Of a DNA stretch of 16,410 nucleotides, positions 1-7,224 are shown in pieces. The notes below the pieces were generated by a model. The model did not search any database, had not been told where the DNA came from, and saw only the letters and a list, made by a program, of their open reading frames with translations. Made by a program: the position numbers and the translations under genes. This DNA comes from an uncultured Ruminococcus sp. (lineage in GTDB: Bacteria > Bacillota > Clostridia > Oscillospirales > Ruminococcaceae), in NCBI GenBank assembly GCA_947178195.1, contig CAMWXM010000033.1:1-16410 (forward strand), read 5' to 3'. Each line of letters opens with the position of its first letter. Position 1 is the first letter of the stretch.

Positions 1-100
1 TCCAACAGAGTACAAAAGAAAATTAAAGTAAATATTGGAGGATAGCAAAATTCACACGAAAATAGTATTCCATATTTAAATAATAATTATAGGAACATCA

Positions 101-135
101 AGAGGGCATTGTTTAACGACAATGCCCTCTTTGCT
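101..135 (+). terminator. Intrinsic terminator upstream of the two-component operon
   Basis: A perfect 12-bp inverted repeat (AGAGGGCATTGT at 101-112, ACAATGCCCTCT at 119-130) encloses a 6-nt loop and is followed by a moderately T-rich stretch. It probably ends a gene lying left of the window and insulates the sensor operon. No gene was seen in 1-100; 136-272 also shows nothing convincing. Confidence 0.75.
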
Positions 136-272
136 TATTTCAATTTGTCCTTGAACGCTGATTGTTTCCGCTTACGCAGATTATTTTTCCGTCTACTGCT
201 ATCACAGATTGTTTTTCCCGTTCTTTTGATATCCAGTTTATAAGGCACAACGAAAGCTCAGACGGATCAATC

Positions 273-301
273 TTGACAAATTACAGTATCTGCTGTATAC
301 T
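273..301 (+). promoter_or_regulatory. Near-consensus SigA promoter of the response regulator/kinase operon, with overlapping dyad
   Basis: TTGACA (273-278) and TATACT (296-301) are separated by exactly 17 bp, so this should be a strong housekeeping promoter. A dyad lies within it: CAGTAT (284-289) against ATACTG (297-302), and also TACAG (282-286) against CTGTA (293-297). A repressor could bind there, but the factor is unknown. The start codon is about 105 bp downstream, leaving a sizeable leader. Confidence 0.7.
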
Positions 302-406
302 GAAAATGGAGTTATTAAGTTCGCTGTTTCTATTATTTTTGATTATATCACAGTTTGTGAATTTCAGATTTTGTATAGATAGCTTTGAAAAGAAGGATGT
401 AAATCA

Positions 407-1093
407 ATGCCCAAACAAATATTAATAATAGATGACGATGAGGACTTGTCCTTTATCATATCTGAAATGCTTGAAAGCTACGGCTACAGCGTGACTTGCG
501 CAGCAGACAGTGAAAGAGCGTTTGAACTGCTTTCCGAGAATACCTATCATCTCATTTTGCTGGACATTAATTTGCCTGATACCACAGGCTTTGAACTGTG
601 CAAGGAGCTTCGTAGGATATCTACCATTCCGGTCATCTTTGCAAGCGCACGCACAAGTGAAACCGACCGTATCACAGGCTTTGACATCGGCGGTGACGAC
701 TATCTTCCGAAACCATATTCTATGAAAGAGATGCTGTCGAGAGTCAATGCGCTTATTCGCCGTACCTATGGATTTAACGAAGAAGAAAAAATAGTGACGT
801 TCGGCAGTGTGTCGGTGAATATAACTGCTCGGACAGTCGAAAAAAACGGCGCACCTGTTTCTTTGTCACTCCGTGAATTTGATTTGCTTGCATATCTCTG
901 TGAGCATAAAAACACGGCAGTACCAAAGGACAAGCTGCTTGCGGAGGTCTGGGGAGCATTTTCAATGGTTGAGCCGTCCACGCTTACGGTTCATATCCGC
1001 TGGCTCAGAGAAAAGCTGGAGGACGATCCAGCAAAGCCGAAATTTATCAAGACAGTTTTCAAGGTGGGGTATATGCTGGAGGTGTCGGAATGA
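407..1093 (+). CDS. OmpR/PhoB-family response regulator
   Basis: A 228-aa DNA-binding response regulator, the output half of a two-component system. The N-terminal receiver domain (about residues 3-115) has the acidic pocket D9-D10-D11, the phosphoacceptor D53 in LLDINLP, S80 at the conserved Thr/Ser position and K102 in LPKPY. The C-terminal winged helix (about 130-226) shows the OmpR-type sequence from SLREFDLLAYL to the TVFKVGYML wing. The start is supported by an AAGGAT ribosome site about 10 nt upstream of the ATG. The gene overlaps the kinase gene by ATGA, indicating translational coupling. The probable target is the promoter in front of the ABC transporter genes, where tandem direct repeats are visible. 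The stimulus is not evident; a cell-wall-active peptide is the usual case for this gene layout. Confidence 0.95.
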   Translation: MPKQILIIDDDEDLSFIISEMLESYGYSVTCAADSERAFELLSENTYHLILLDINLPDTTGFELCKELRRISTIPVIFASARTSETDRITGFDIGGDDYLPKPYSMKEMLSRVNALIRRTYGFNEEEKIVTFGSVSVNITARTVEKNGAPVSLSLREFDLLAYLCEHKNTAVPKDKLLAEVWGAFSMVEPSTLTVHIRWLREKLEDDPAKPKFIKTVFKVGYMLEVSE

Positions 1094-2226
1094 AAAACAA
1101 GCTTATATGTGCGGCGACAGTATTTGCGTCAGTGATTATTGCAATAACCGCCTACTTTCTGATTTCCGACAGAATAGTAAATCCTCAGGACGTAAAATCT
1201 GAGCAGATTGTTGCTGCTAATGAATTAAAACAACTGATCAATTCCGGACGAACTTATCAAGCCGCAGAAAAAGCTGCAAAGCTACAGGAAAGTTTGCGAA
1301 AATCCGACGCAGGATATCACCGTGACAAACGCACGATTGCAATGTGCGGAATTTCTCTTGCGTTTTTACTTACGGTTTTCGGGTATATTTATTTTGCAAT
1401 TCTTCGTCCGTTCGATAAGATGAAGGATTTCGCTGAAAAGATAGCCCAGGGAAATTTTGAAATTCCGCTGAATTATGAGCGTTCAAACTATTTTGGAGCG
1501 TTTACATGGGCGTTTGACAGTATGCGGCGTGAGATCACAAAGTCTCGTGCCTGCGAGCGTGAGGCTATCGAAAACAACAAGACAGTTATTGCAACGCTTT
1601 CCCATGACATCAAAACGCCTATTTCCTCTATAAGAGCCTATGCAGAAGGACTTGAAGCAAATATGGACAGCACTTCCGAGAAACGTGAAAAATATCTCTC
1701 TGTAATAATGAAAAAGTGCGACGAGGTTTCAAGGCTTACAAACGATCTGTTTCTTCACTCCCTGTCCGATCTTGACAAGCTGAAAATAAATTCGGAAAGA
1801 TTTGAGCTTTGTGGATTTATTGAAAACGCTGTGGGAGAAATCGCAGCGGAGCAGAACGATGTACGCTTCATGGATCCGAATTTTACTGCGGTTGTTTCTG
1901 CCGATAAAAACAGGCTTGTGCAGATTACTGAAAATCTTATAAACAATGCGAGAAAGTATGCAAAGTTCCACATTGACGTATTTGTCACGCAGTCGGACGG
2001 CAACGTTGAGATTCATTTTCGCGATTACGGGAGAGGAATTCCCGACGAGGATATGCCTTTTATTTTCGATAAATTTTATCGTGGAAAAAACTGCGGAAAC
2101 GAGCAAGGCTCGGGTCTTGGTTTATATATCGTGAAATACATTGCAGACCAGATGCACGGCAAGGTTTTGCTGCATAATCATTCGGACGGATTGGAGGCTA
2201 TTATCAGTCTGCCAATAATTCAATAG
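1090..2226 (+). CDS. HAMP-type sensor histidine kinase
   Basis: A 378-aa membrane histidine kinase, partner of the preceding regulator. It has two predicted membrane segments (about residues 5-25 and 82-104) enclosing a short extracytoplasmic loop of about 55 residues. A HAMP-like linker follows (about 104-155). The H-box is TLSHDIKTPISS with phosphoacceptor H172. The N-box is ENLINNARKYA with N285/N286, and the ATP-binding G-boxes are RDYGRGIP (D312) and GSGLGLYIVK (340-349). All catalytic motifs look intact. The small sensor domain resembles kinases that detect membrane damage or rely on a partner transporter. That is a family-based inference, because no ligand-binding motif is visible. The start ATG overlaps the regulator stop codon. 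Confidence 0.94.
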   Translation: MKNKLICAATVFASVIIAITAYFLISDRIVNPQDVKSEQIVAANELKQLINSGRTYQAAEKAAKLQESLRKSDAGYHRDKRTIAMCGISLAFLLTVFGYIYFAILRPFDKMKDFAEKIAQGNFEIPLNYERSNYFGAFTWAFDSMRREITKSRACEREAIENNKTVIATLSHDIKTPISSIRAYAEGLEANMDSTSEKREKYLSVIMKKCDEVSRLTNDLFLHSLSDLDKLKINSERFELCGFIENAVGEIAAEQNDVRFMDPNFTAVVSADKNRLVQITENLINNARKYAKFHIDVFVTQSDGNVEIHFRDYGRGIPDEDMPFIFDKFYRGKNCGNEQGSGLGLYIVKYIADQMHGKVLLHNHSDGLEAIISLPIIQ

Positions 2227-2275
2227 ACTTCTTAAGGACTTCTTAATATCTTTTCTGATAAAATTGAATTATAAT
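2227..2275 (+). promoter_or_regulatory. Activator-type promoter of the ABC transporter operon with tandem regulator sites
   Basis: ACTTCTTAA occurs twice (2227-2235 and 2238-2246), 11 bp apart and so one helical turn, which is the geometry bound by OmpR-family dimers. TTAAG (2232-2236) and CTTAA (2242-2246) also form a small dyad. A consensus -10 TATAAT lies at 2270-2275. The -35 position (about 2247-2252, TATCTT) is poor and directly abuts the repeats, as in activated promoters. The most likely activator is the regulator encoded at 407-1093. Confidence 0.65.
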
Positions 2276-2295
2276 CAGAAAAAAGGAGTTAATTT

Positions 2296-3057
2296 ATGAA
2301 AAATACCATTCTATCGGCAAAGGGACTTTGCAAAAGCTTTGCCCACAACGGCGGACAGATACATATTCTTTCCAACGTTGATTTTGAGCTTTACGAGGGA
2401 GATTTCACTGTTATAATGGGAGCCTCCGGCTCGGGAAAGTCTACCTTGCTTTATTCTCTCAGCGGCATGGACAGAGCAACTGCAGGGCAGGTCATTTACA
2501 ACGGCGCAGACCTCGTTGCTATGAACGAAAAGGGTCTTGCAAAACTCAGATACACGGATTTTGGCTTTATATTTCAGCAGATGCACCTTGTGAGCAATCT
2601 CACACTGTTTGAAAATATCGCCGTACCGGGCTATCTGAATAAGGAAAAGTCCTCCGCAGATGTAAAATCAAAAGCGGAAAATCTGCTTGAACAGATGAGC
2701 ATTTCCCACATCAAAACTCATCTTCCGTCGCAGGTTTCGGGCGGTGAACAGCAAAGATGTGCCATTGCAAGGGCGGTCATAAACAGTCCGAAGCTGCTCT
2801 TTGCGGACGAGCCTACAGGCGCTCTCAACCGTAAAAATACTATCGAGGTACTGAATCTGCTCACGGAGCTTAACCGTTCGGGGCAGAGCATTCTTATGGT
2901 CACTCATGACATTAAAGCCGCACTGCGTTCAACAAGACTTCTCTATATCGGGGACGGCAAGATCATCGGCGAGCTTTCTTTGCCACCGTACGATCCTGAC
3001 GAGGAAAAATCAAGAGAAACACAGGTAAACGCTTGGCTTACCTCCCTTGAATGGTGA
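2296..3057 (+). CDS. ABC transporter ATP-binding protein (MacB/LolD/BceA-type)
   Basis: A 253-aa cytoplasmic ATPase that powers the adjacent permease. Walker A is GASGSGKST (42-50), the Q-loop is around Q94-Q95, the signature motif VSGGEQQR spans 147-154, Walker B LLFADEPTG ends in D171-E172, and the switch histidine H204 lies in MVTHD. The signature and the DEPTGAL sequence place it in the lipoprotein/antimicrobial-peptide (MacB, LolD, BceA) branch rather than among nutrient importers. A strong AAGGAG (2283-2288) precedes the ATG by 7 nt. It is separated from the permease gene by only 9 nt, so the two form an operon driven by the promoter at 2227-2275. Confidence 0.94.
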   Translation: MKNTILSAKGLCKSFAHNGGQIHILSNVDFELYEGDFTVIMGASGSGKSTLLYSLSGMDRATAGQVIYNGADLVAMNEKGLAKLRYTDFGFIFQQMHLVSNLTLFENIAVPGYLNKEKSSADVKSKAENLLEQMSISHIKTHLPSQVSGGEQQRCAIARAVINSPKLLFADEPTGALNRKNTIEVLNLLTELNRSGQSILMVTHDIKAALRSTRLLYIGDGKIIGELSLPPYDPDEEKSRETQVNAWLTSLEW

Positions 3058-3066
3058 GGTGCGGAT

Positions 3067-5412
3067 ATGGAAATTTTAACTTTATTAAAGGCGAATATCC
3101 GCCGCAAAAAGGGTTCATTCGTGAGCGTTATTCTGCTCACACTAATTATTACAATGAGCGTTACAACGATTTTAAGCATCAAGGAAAGCGCTTCCAAAGG
3201 GGTTAATAACGCTCATGAAATATGTGATACTTCTGATTTGCTTGTAATGTATCGCTCCAATAATCTTACCGACAATCTGGTTGAAAAAATAAAAAGCGAT
3301 GACAGAGTTAAACGCGTGGATATTGCAGATTCCATATTGTCTGAAAAAGCGACAATGGGTAATGAAGATCACAGCAATACAATGTTTATTACAAGATACG
3401 ATGAAAACATCAGGCTTCTAAAGTCAGATTTGAATGGTATTGCAGAAAACACTCCCGAACTTCAAAAAGGCGGTATCTATGTACCGCAGGGATTGCTGAC
3501 TGTTCTTCATGGAAAAGTGGGAGAAAAAATATCCCTTGAAACATTAGATGGAGAGCATGAATTTATTGTTAAGGGGATATTGCTCAAACCAACGATGGGT
3601 GCGTCAGTTATTGGCTATAAAACTTTATGTATAAGTGATGAGGATTTTTCGGAAATATCATCCTCTGTTTCAGAAGCAGAAACAGAGGATAAGCACGGCT
3701 TAGGTAAGAAACTTAAAATTTACAAAGCCGACGACTGCACCCTTACCAACGGACAATTCCGCCGACAGCTTAATCTCGACACAGGCGTTACCAATATGTC
3801 TATAGGTTCTTTGACAAATGATATGTCAATACATTATACAACACTTTTCCCCGAAATAATTTCTTCCGTTCTGATAGTGTTTGTAATGTTTTTGCTGGTA
3901 ATTGTTGTAATCGTTACAGTGCATAGCATTTCAGTGGAAATTGAAACGAATTATGTGACCTTCGGCATTCTTAAAGCGCAGGGCTTCAATAAAAATAAGA
4001 TTCGTATGCTGTTTTTGTATCAGTATTTGCTTGCGGAGATGATAGGTGCGGTTCTGGGCATATCTTTAAGCATTCCGCTTATAAAACTGACTTCAAACAT
4101 ATTTGTGGCTATCACTGCAATTCCTGCAATTACAAGCGTGCCTGCCGGAATTATTGCACTTATTCTTGCGGCTCTGTTTTTGCTGTCGTCTGTTTCGATA
4201 TTCTTTGTCACAATGAAGATAAACAAAATTTCTCCCGTAAGAGCGATTTCGGGTGCAAAGAAAGAAATCTATTTTGACAGCAGAATGAATGTCCCGATAA
4301 GCAAAAAATTTTTATCGCCGAGTCTTGCTTTAAGGCAATTCACATCTGCTAAGCGAAGATACGCAGGAACTCTTGTTATTGTTGCAATACTCATATTTTT
4401 TATGATGACAATAACGCAGCTTGCCAATGCACTGAATTCAAAATCAGCGTTGGAATCTATGGGCGCAATTGTGTCTGAGGTCGATATTTCTCCAAAGGAA
4501 AAGTTGTCTGATAATGATTATAAAATGATAGAAAATGAGATAGAACGCTTTTCTAAAATCAAAAAATCATACTATCTTAACGCTTCGTATTTTTCCTTCG
4601 ACGGAGAAGAAATGTATTGCACCACTTATAAAGACCCATCAGTTATGCCTGTTCTCAAAGGCAGATTGCCAATCTACGACAATGAAATTGCTGTTTCGCC
4701 TATTTTGCTTGACGAATTTGATCTAAAGATAGGCGATGAAGTTACGATCGGCTGGAAGGATGAAAAAGAAAAGTATATTATTTCGGGAACAGTTCCACTA
4801 ATGAGCGATACGGGCAGAGCCTTTATAATGTCATATGCCGCCTCTGAAAAAATAGGATATGACGCAAATCTTTGGGGCTGTTTTTCTTTAGATAACGGAG
4901 ATGACGAAAGTCTTAATACAAAAATTGTCGACACGCTTAACGAAAAATTCGGCGATATTATTGAGGCAGAAGTAAGCGGCGAGTTGGTGGATGATACCTA
5001 TGATATTGCAATAAACGCAATGCAGATGATAATATATGTTTTCTCTGTGCTGTTTGCGTTTGTCGTAACTCATATGGTATGCTCGAAAGCCTTTATACAG
5101 GAACGGACAGATATAGGAATTTATAAGGCGGTAGGCTTTACCTCTGAACATCTGCGTTTCCAGTTTGCGGTAAGATTTCTGATAGCTTCGGTTCTTGGGT
5201 CGGTTGTCGGCGCATTATTGAGCGTGCTGTTCTCAGGCAAGCTGCTGAGCGGACTATTATGCAGTATCGGAATTACACGCTTTGCAGTCGATTTTACGGC
5301 GTTTTCGTTCGCAGCTCCAATCGTTCTTATCTGTGTTTGTTTCTTTGTTTTCGCATATCTTGTATCACGAAAGATAAAGAACGTTGCAGTCAGAGAGTTG
5401 GTAGTTGAATGA
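3067..5412 (+). CDS. FtsX/MacB-type ABC transporter permease
   Basis: A 781-aa membrane permease of the tandem FtsX type. The first half has one membrane segment near residues 17-37, a long extracytoplasmic domain, then three segments (about 258-283, 312-340 and 352-385). The second half repeats this: one segment about 425-450, an extracytoplasmic domain, and three near the C-terminus (about 650-675, 695-725 and 740-770). FtsX-type coupling sequences are visible, for example GILKAQGFNKNKI and GIYKAVGFTSEHL. This 1+3, 1+3 arrangement with two large outside domains fits mechanotransmission or peptide-efflux systems of MacB type, not classic BceB permeases with a single large domain. Together with the kinase, regulator and ATPase it forms a sensing and detoxification module. 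The substrate cannot be read from the sequence. Confidence 0.92.
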   Translation: MEILTLLKANIRRKKGSFVSVILLTLIITMSVTTILSIKESASKGVNNAHEICDTSDLLVMYRSNNLTDNLVEKIKSDDRVKRVDIADSILSEKATMGNEDHSNTMFITRYDENIRLLKSDLNGIAENTPELQKGGIYVPQGLLTVLHGKVGEKISLETLDGEHEFIVKGILLKPTMGASVIGYKTLCISDEDFSEISSSVSEAETEDKHGLGKKLKIYKADDCTLTNGQFRRQLNLDTGVTNMSIGSLTNDMSIHYTTLFPEIISSVLIVFVMFLLVIVVIVTVHSISVEIETNYVTFGILKAQGFNKNKIRMLFLYQYLLAEMIGAVLGISLSIPLIKLTSNIFVAITAIPAITSVPAGIIALILAALFLLSSVSIFFVTMKINKISPVRAISGAKKEIYFDSRMNVPISKKFLSPSLALRQFTSAKRRYAGTLVIVAILIFFMMTITQLANALNSKSALESMGAIVSEVDISPKEKLSDNDYKMIENEIERFSKIKKSYYLNASYFSFDGEEMYCTTYKDPSVMPVLKGRLPIYDNEIAVSPILLDEFDLKIGDEVTIGWKDEKEKYIISGTVPLMSDTGRAFIMSYAASEKIGYDANLWGCFSLDNGDDESLNTKIVDTLNEKFGDIIEAEVSGELVDDTYDIAINAMQMIIYVFSVLFAFVVTHMVCSKAFIQERTDIGIYKAVGFTSEHLRFQFAVRFLIASVLGSVVGALLSVLFSGKLLSGLLCSIGITRFAVDFTAFSFAAPIVLICVCFFVFAYLVSRKIKNVAVRELVVE

Positions 5413-5435
5413 TGATTTCGGTAGTTTAATGGTAA

Positions 5436-5636
5436 TATTATGATGAAGTCGAGAAATGTTCCGAGTCCGCCGAAGCTCATCCCAAGTCGGCTATCCAAGT
5501 TTGTATCAGAAACCTTGTTGATTGATCAGACCTTATGATATGCTGTATTCAGCATAAAAGCGGCGGATCTTACAAGACGGTACAATATGCCGAGAAACAT
5601 GGCAAGAAGATAGTGAACTTAGCAGACGTAAATTGA
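5436..5636 (+). pseudogene. SLOG-domain protein fragment (YspA/DUF1273-like) with internal TGA
   Basis: Reading 5436-5636 in one frame gives 66 codons with a single in-frame TGA at 5523-5525. The peptide contains ESAEAHPKSAIQ, then RNLVD, the stop, SDLMICCIQHKSGGSYKTVQ, YAEKHGKKIVNLADVN and a proper stop at 5634-5636. The order (RN-x-LVD-x-SD-hydrophobic, then H-x-SGG-x-Y-x-T-x-x-YA, then K-I-N-L) matches the C-terminal half of clostridial SLOG/Rossmann-like proteins of the YspA/DUF1273 group, common on mobile elements. The N-terminal half is absent; a TAA lies at 5433-5435, only 21 bp past the permease gene. It is a 5'-truncated, nonsense-interrupted relic. The family call is from memory of conserved motifs. 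Confidence 0.6.
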
Positions 5637-5648
5637 ATGAGGCTTCTG

Positions 5649-5697
5649 AAAAAAATTAGGGAGATTCCTTGCATACAAGCATGAGGATCTCCCTTTA
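5649..5697. terminator. Bidirectional intrinsic terminator
   Basis: AGGGAGAT (5658-5665) pairs with ATCTCCCT (5687-5694), and CTTG/CAAG pair inside the loop (5668-5671 with 5676-5679). The plus strand is followed by TTT. The minus strand is followed by a T-run, the complement of A5649-5655. It can therefore end both transcription coming from the ABC operon and the minus-strand integrase transcript. Confidence 0.7.
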
Positions 5698-5710
5698 CTT
5701 ATCAGCATAA

Positions 5711-6544
5711 TTATCGGTAGGTACTGCGTGGGTTTGGTGTTACTATTTGGAACGGGGATAGTAAACCTAACATTTGAATGCCTAAAATTTTTGACAGAGT
5801 TTTTACGGACATTCCTGATTCCAAAGCTTTTGTAGCGAAAGTGTGCCTTAGACCATGAACATTGATTTCACGAATATCATGCTTTTTGAGAAGATTTTTA
5901 AAGTATCGCTGAAAATCTCTCGGGTCAACCATAGTTCCGACTGATGAAATAAACACATATTCCGTATTAAGAAAAGAATTTTCAGCAATATATTTTTCTT
6001 GTGAAAGCCTATAGTTATACAGCTTCTCAGCTATTTCCGGAAGAATGGGAATAGTTCTTTTAGAGTTAGATGTTTTGGGTTCACTTACTGTAAGAATAGT
6101 CTTTTTGTCGCTGCCCTCATCATAATTTTTGATACGGCTTATAGTCTGAACCACCTTAATATAGCTGCTTCCTGAAAGGTCGATGTGAACATTTTCCCAC
6201 TTTAATCCCAGCAATTCACCTTGCCGCATACCTGTATACAGGTCAAGAAGTATAGCCATATCAAGAGGTTTATCAGATAATAAATCTTAGAGTTTCTTTT
6301 GCTCTTCAACTGTGAAAAATCTCATTTCTCTTTTGGCATTCTTGGGTATAACGGTAAAATCAGAGGGATTTTTTGCAATCATATTAAGACATACTGCCTG
6401 ATTTAAAGCCTTATGCAGCATATTGTGAAGATTTTTCATTGTTTTAGGACTAAGCCCTCCTGTACCTGAAAGCTTTCCATTTTTTAGCTTTTCATTGTAA
6501 AACTGCTGAATAAAAATAGTAGATAGGTCACAGATATTGCTATA
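5711..6544 (-). pseudogene. Tyrosine recombinase/integrase (Tn916-type), multiply inactivated
   Basis: One minus-strand frame from about 6544 to 5711 encodes most of a phage/ICE integrase. The tail of the core-binding domain includes LSTIFIQQFYNEKL and KNLHNMLHKALNQAV. The catalytic domain has the first Arg in TGMRQGELLGLKW and the HGLRHTFAT box. The gene carries several lesions. The N-terminal arm and start of the core domain are missing, since the frame is blocked by TAA just upstream. An ochre stop at 6287-6289 sits between KKL and DLLSDK. Near 5780 a one-base shift converts the expected LGHSNV into LGIQML, the other frame reading RHSNV. No catalytic Tyr in the usual context follows. The longest intact piece (from the ATG at 6259) is 182 aa. 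It is a non-functional relic of the element that also left the SLOG fragment. Confidence 0.85.
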
Positions 6545-6575
6545 TTATTATATTTATGATATTGTATAGAGGTTC

Positions 6576-6604
6576 AACGGTTCTGTATGATCGCCGTTTT
6601 TTTT
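6576..6604 (+). terminator. Weak terminator-like hairpin at the right edge of the integrase relic
   Basis: AACGG (6576-6580) pairs with CCGTT (6594-6598) and is followed by a run of eight T. The stem is only 5 bp, so activity is doubtful. It would shield the sigma-factor gene from readthrough. Confidence 0.3.
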
Positions 6605-6614
6605 ATATCAGATC

Positions 6615-6641
6615 TGTTACCTCCCCATAATATTCTGCGTC
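6615..6641 (+). promoter_or_regulatory. Candidate ECF-type autoregulated promoter
   Basis: TGTTAC (6615-6620), 17 bp and CGTC (6638-6641) resemble the -35/-10 pattern of Bacillus ECF promoters (TGxAAC, N16-17, CGTC). The spot is about 25 bp before the sigma-factor start, where an autoregulatory promoter would be expected. No good SigA promoter was found there. The match is short, so this is a hypothesis. Confidence 0.35.
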
Positions 6642-6666
6642 TATATAAGTGAGAGGAGATGAAAAC

Positions 6667-7224
6667 ATGGACGATACTGAAATAATCGGGCTGTATTTCC
6701 AGCGTTCTCAGGCAGCTATAAAGGAATCTCGTACAAAATATGAAAGCTACTGCCGTACTATTTCTATGAATATCCTGCACAACAGAGAGGACACCGAAGA
6801 ATGTCTCAGTGATACATGGATGAAAGCCTGGGAAAATATACCGCCGAAAAAGCCTACCTGTCTGTCAGCTTTTCTGGGACGGATAGCACGTAATTCAGCT
6901 ATTTCACTCTGGCGCAAGTTCAATTCACAAAAGCGAAAAGGTAGTGAAACTGACATTTGTCTGGATGAGCTGACTGAGTGCATTCCCGAAGATAAAGGCA
7001 AGTCATTTACGGAAGATCTGGAGCTTAAAGACGCACTGAACCGCTTTTTACAAGGACTTGATGAAAGATCAAGAAAAATTTTTATGAAAAGATACTGGTA
7101 CATCATCCCTGTAACAAGGATCGCAAAGGAGCTTGATATGAACGAGGGCGCAGTAAAAATGTCGCTGCTCCGTACCCGGAAAAAGCTCCGACAATTTCTT
7201 GAAGAGGAGGAGATTTATCTATGA
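6667..7224 (+). CDS. ECF-like sigma-70 family RNA polymerase sigma factor
   Basis: A 185-aa group-IV-type sigma factor that would redirect RNA polymerase to a stress regulon. Region 2 (about residues 8-80) includes the core-binding and -10 segments, with EDTEECLSDTWMKAWENI and FLGRIARNSAISLWRK. Region 4 (about 125-180) has LDERSRKIFMKRYW and the helix-turn-helix VTRIAKELDMNEGAVKMSLLRTRKKL that contacts the -35 element. The ATG at 6667 is chosen because AGGAG (6654-6658) lies 8 nt upstream. An in-frame GTG at 6649 would overlap that ribosome site. The stop overlaps the next ORF by ATGA, implying coupled synthesis with its probable membrane inhibitor. The target regulon is unknown. Confidence 0.9.
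   Translation: MDDTEIIGLYFQRSQAAIKESRTKYESYCRTISMNILHNREDTEECLSDTWMKAWENIPPKKPTCLSAFLGRIARNSAISLWRKFNSQKRKGSETDICLDELTECIPEDKGKSFTEDLELKDALNRFLQGLDERSRKIFMKRYWYIIPVTRIAKELDMNEGAVKMSLLRTRKKLRQFLEEEEIYL

Noticed and set aside
162..425. An 87-codon plus-strand frame with a hydrophobic stretch before the response regulator
   Set aside because: It covers the promoter and regulator ribosome site, has no ribosome site of its own, overlaps the regulator start and has unconvincing composition.
1729..2106. 125-codon minus-strand frame inside the histidine kinase
   Set aside because: It lies opposite intact kinase N and G boxes and shows no ribosome site or domain.
5440..5540. Short plus-strand frame starting MMKSRNVPSPPKLIP after the permease
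   Set aside because: It is an out-of-frame shadow of the SLOG relic, which has far better protein-like motifs in its own frame.
6649..6666. Upstream GTG start for the sigma factor
   Set aside because: The AGGAG ribosome site lies inside this extension and fits the ATG at 6667.
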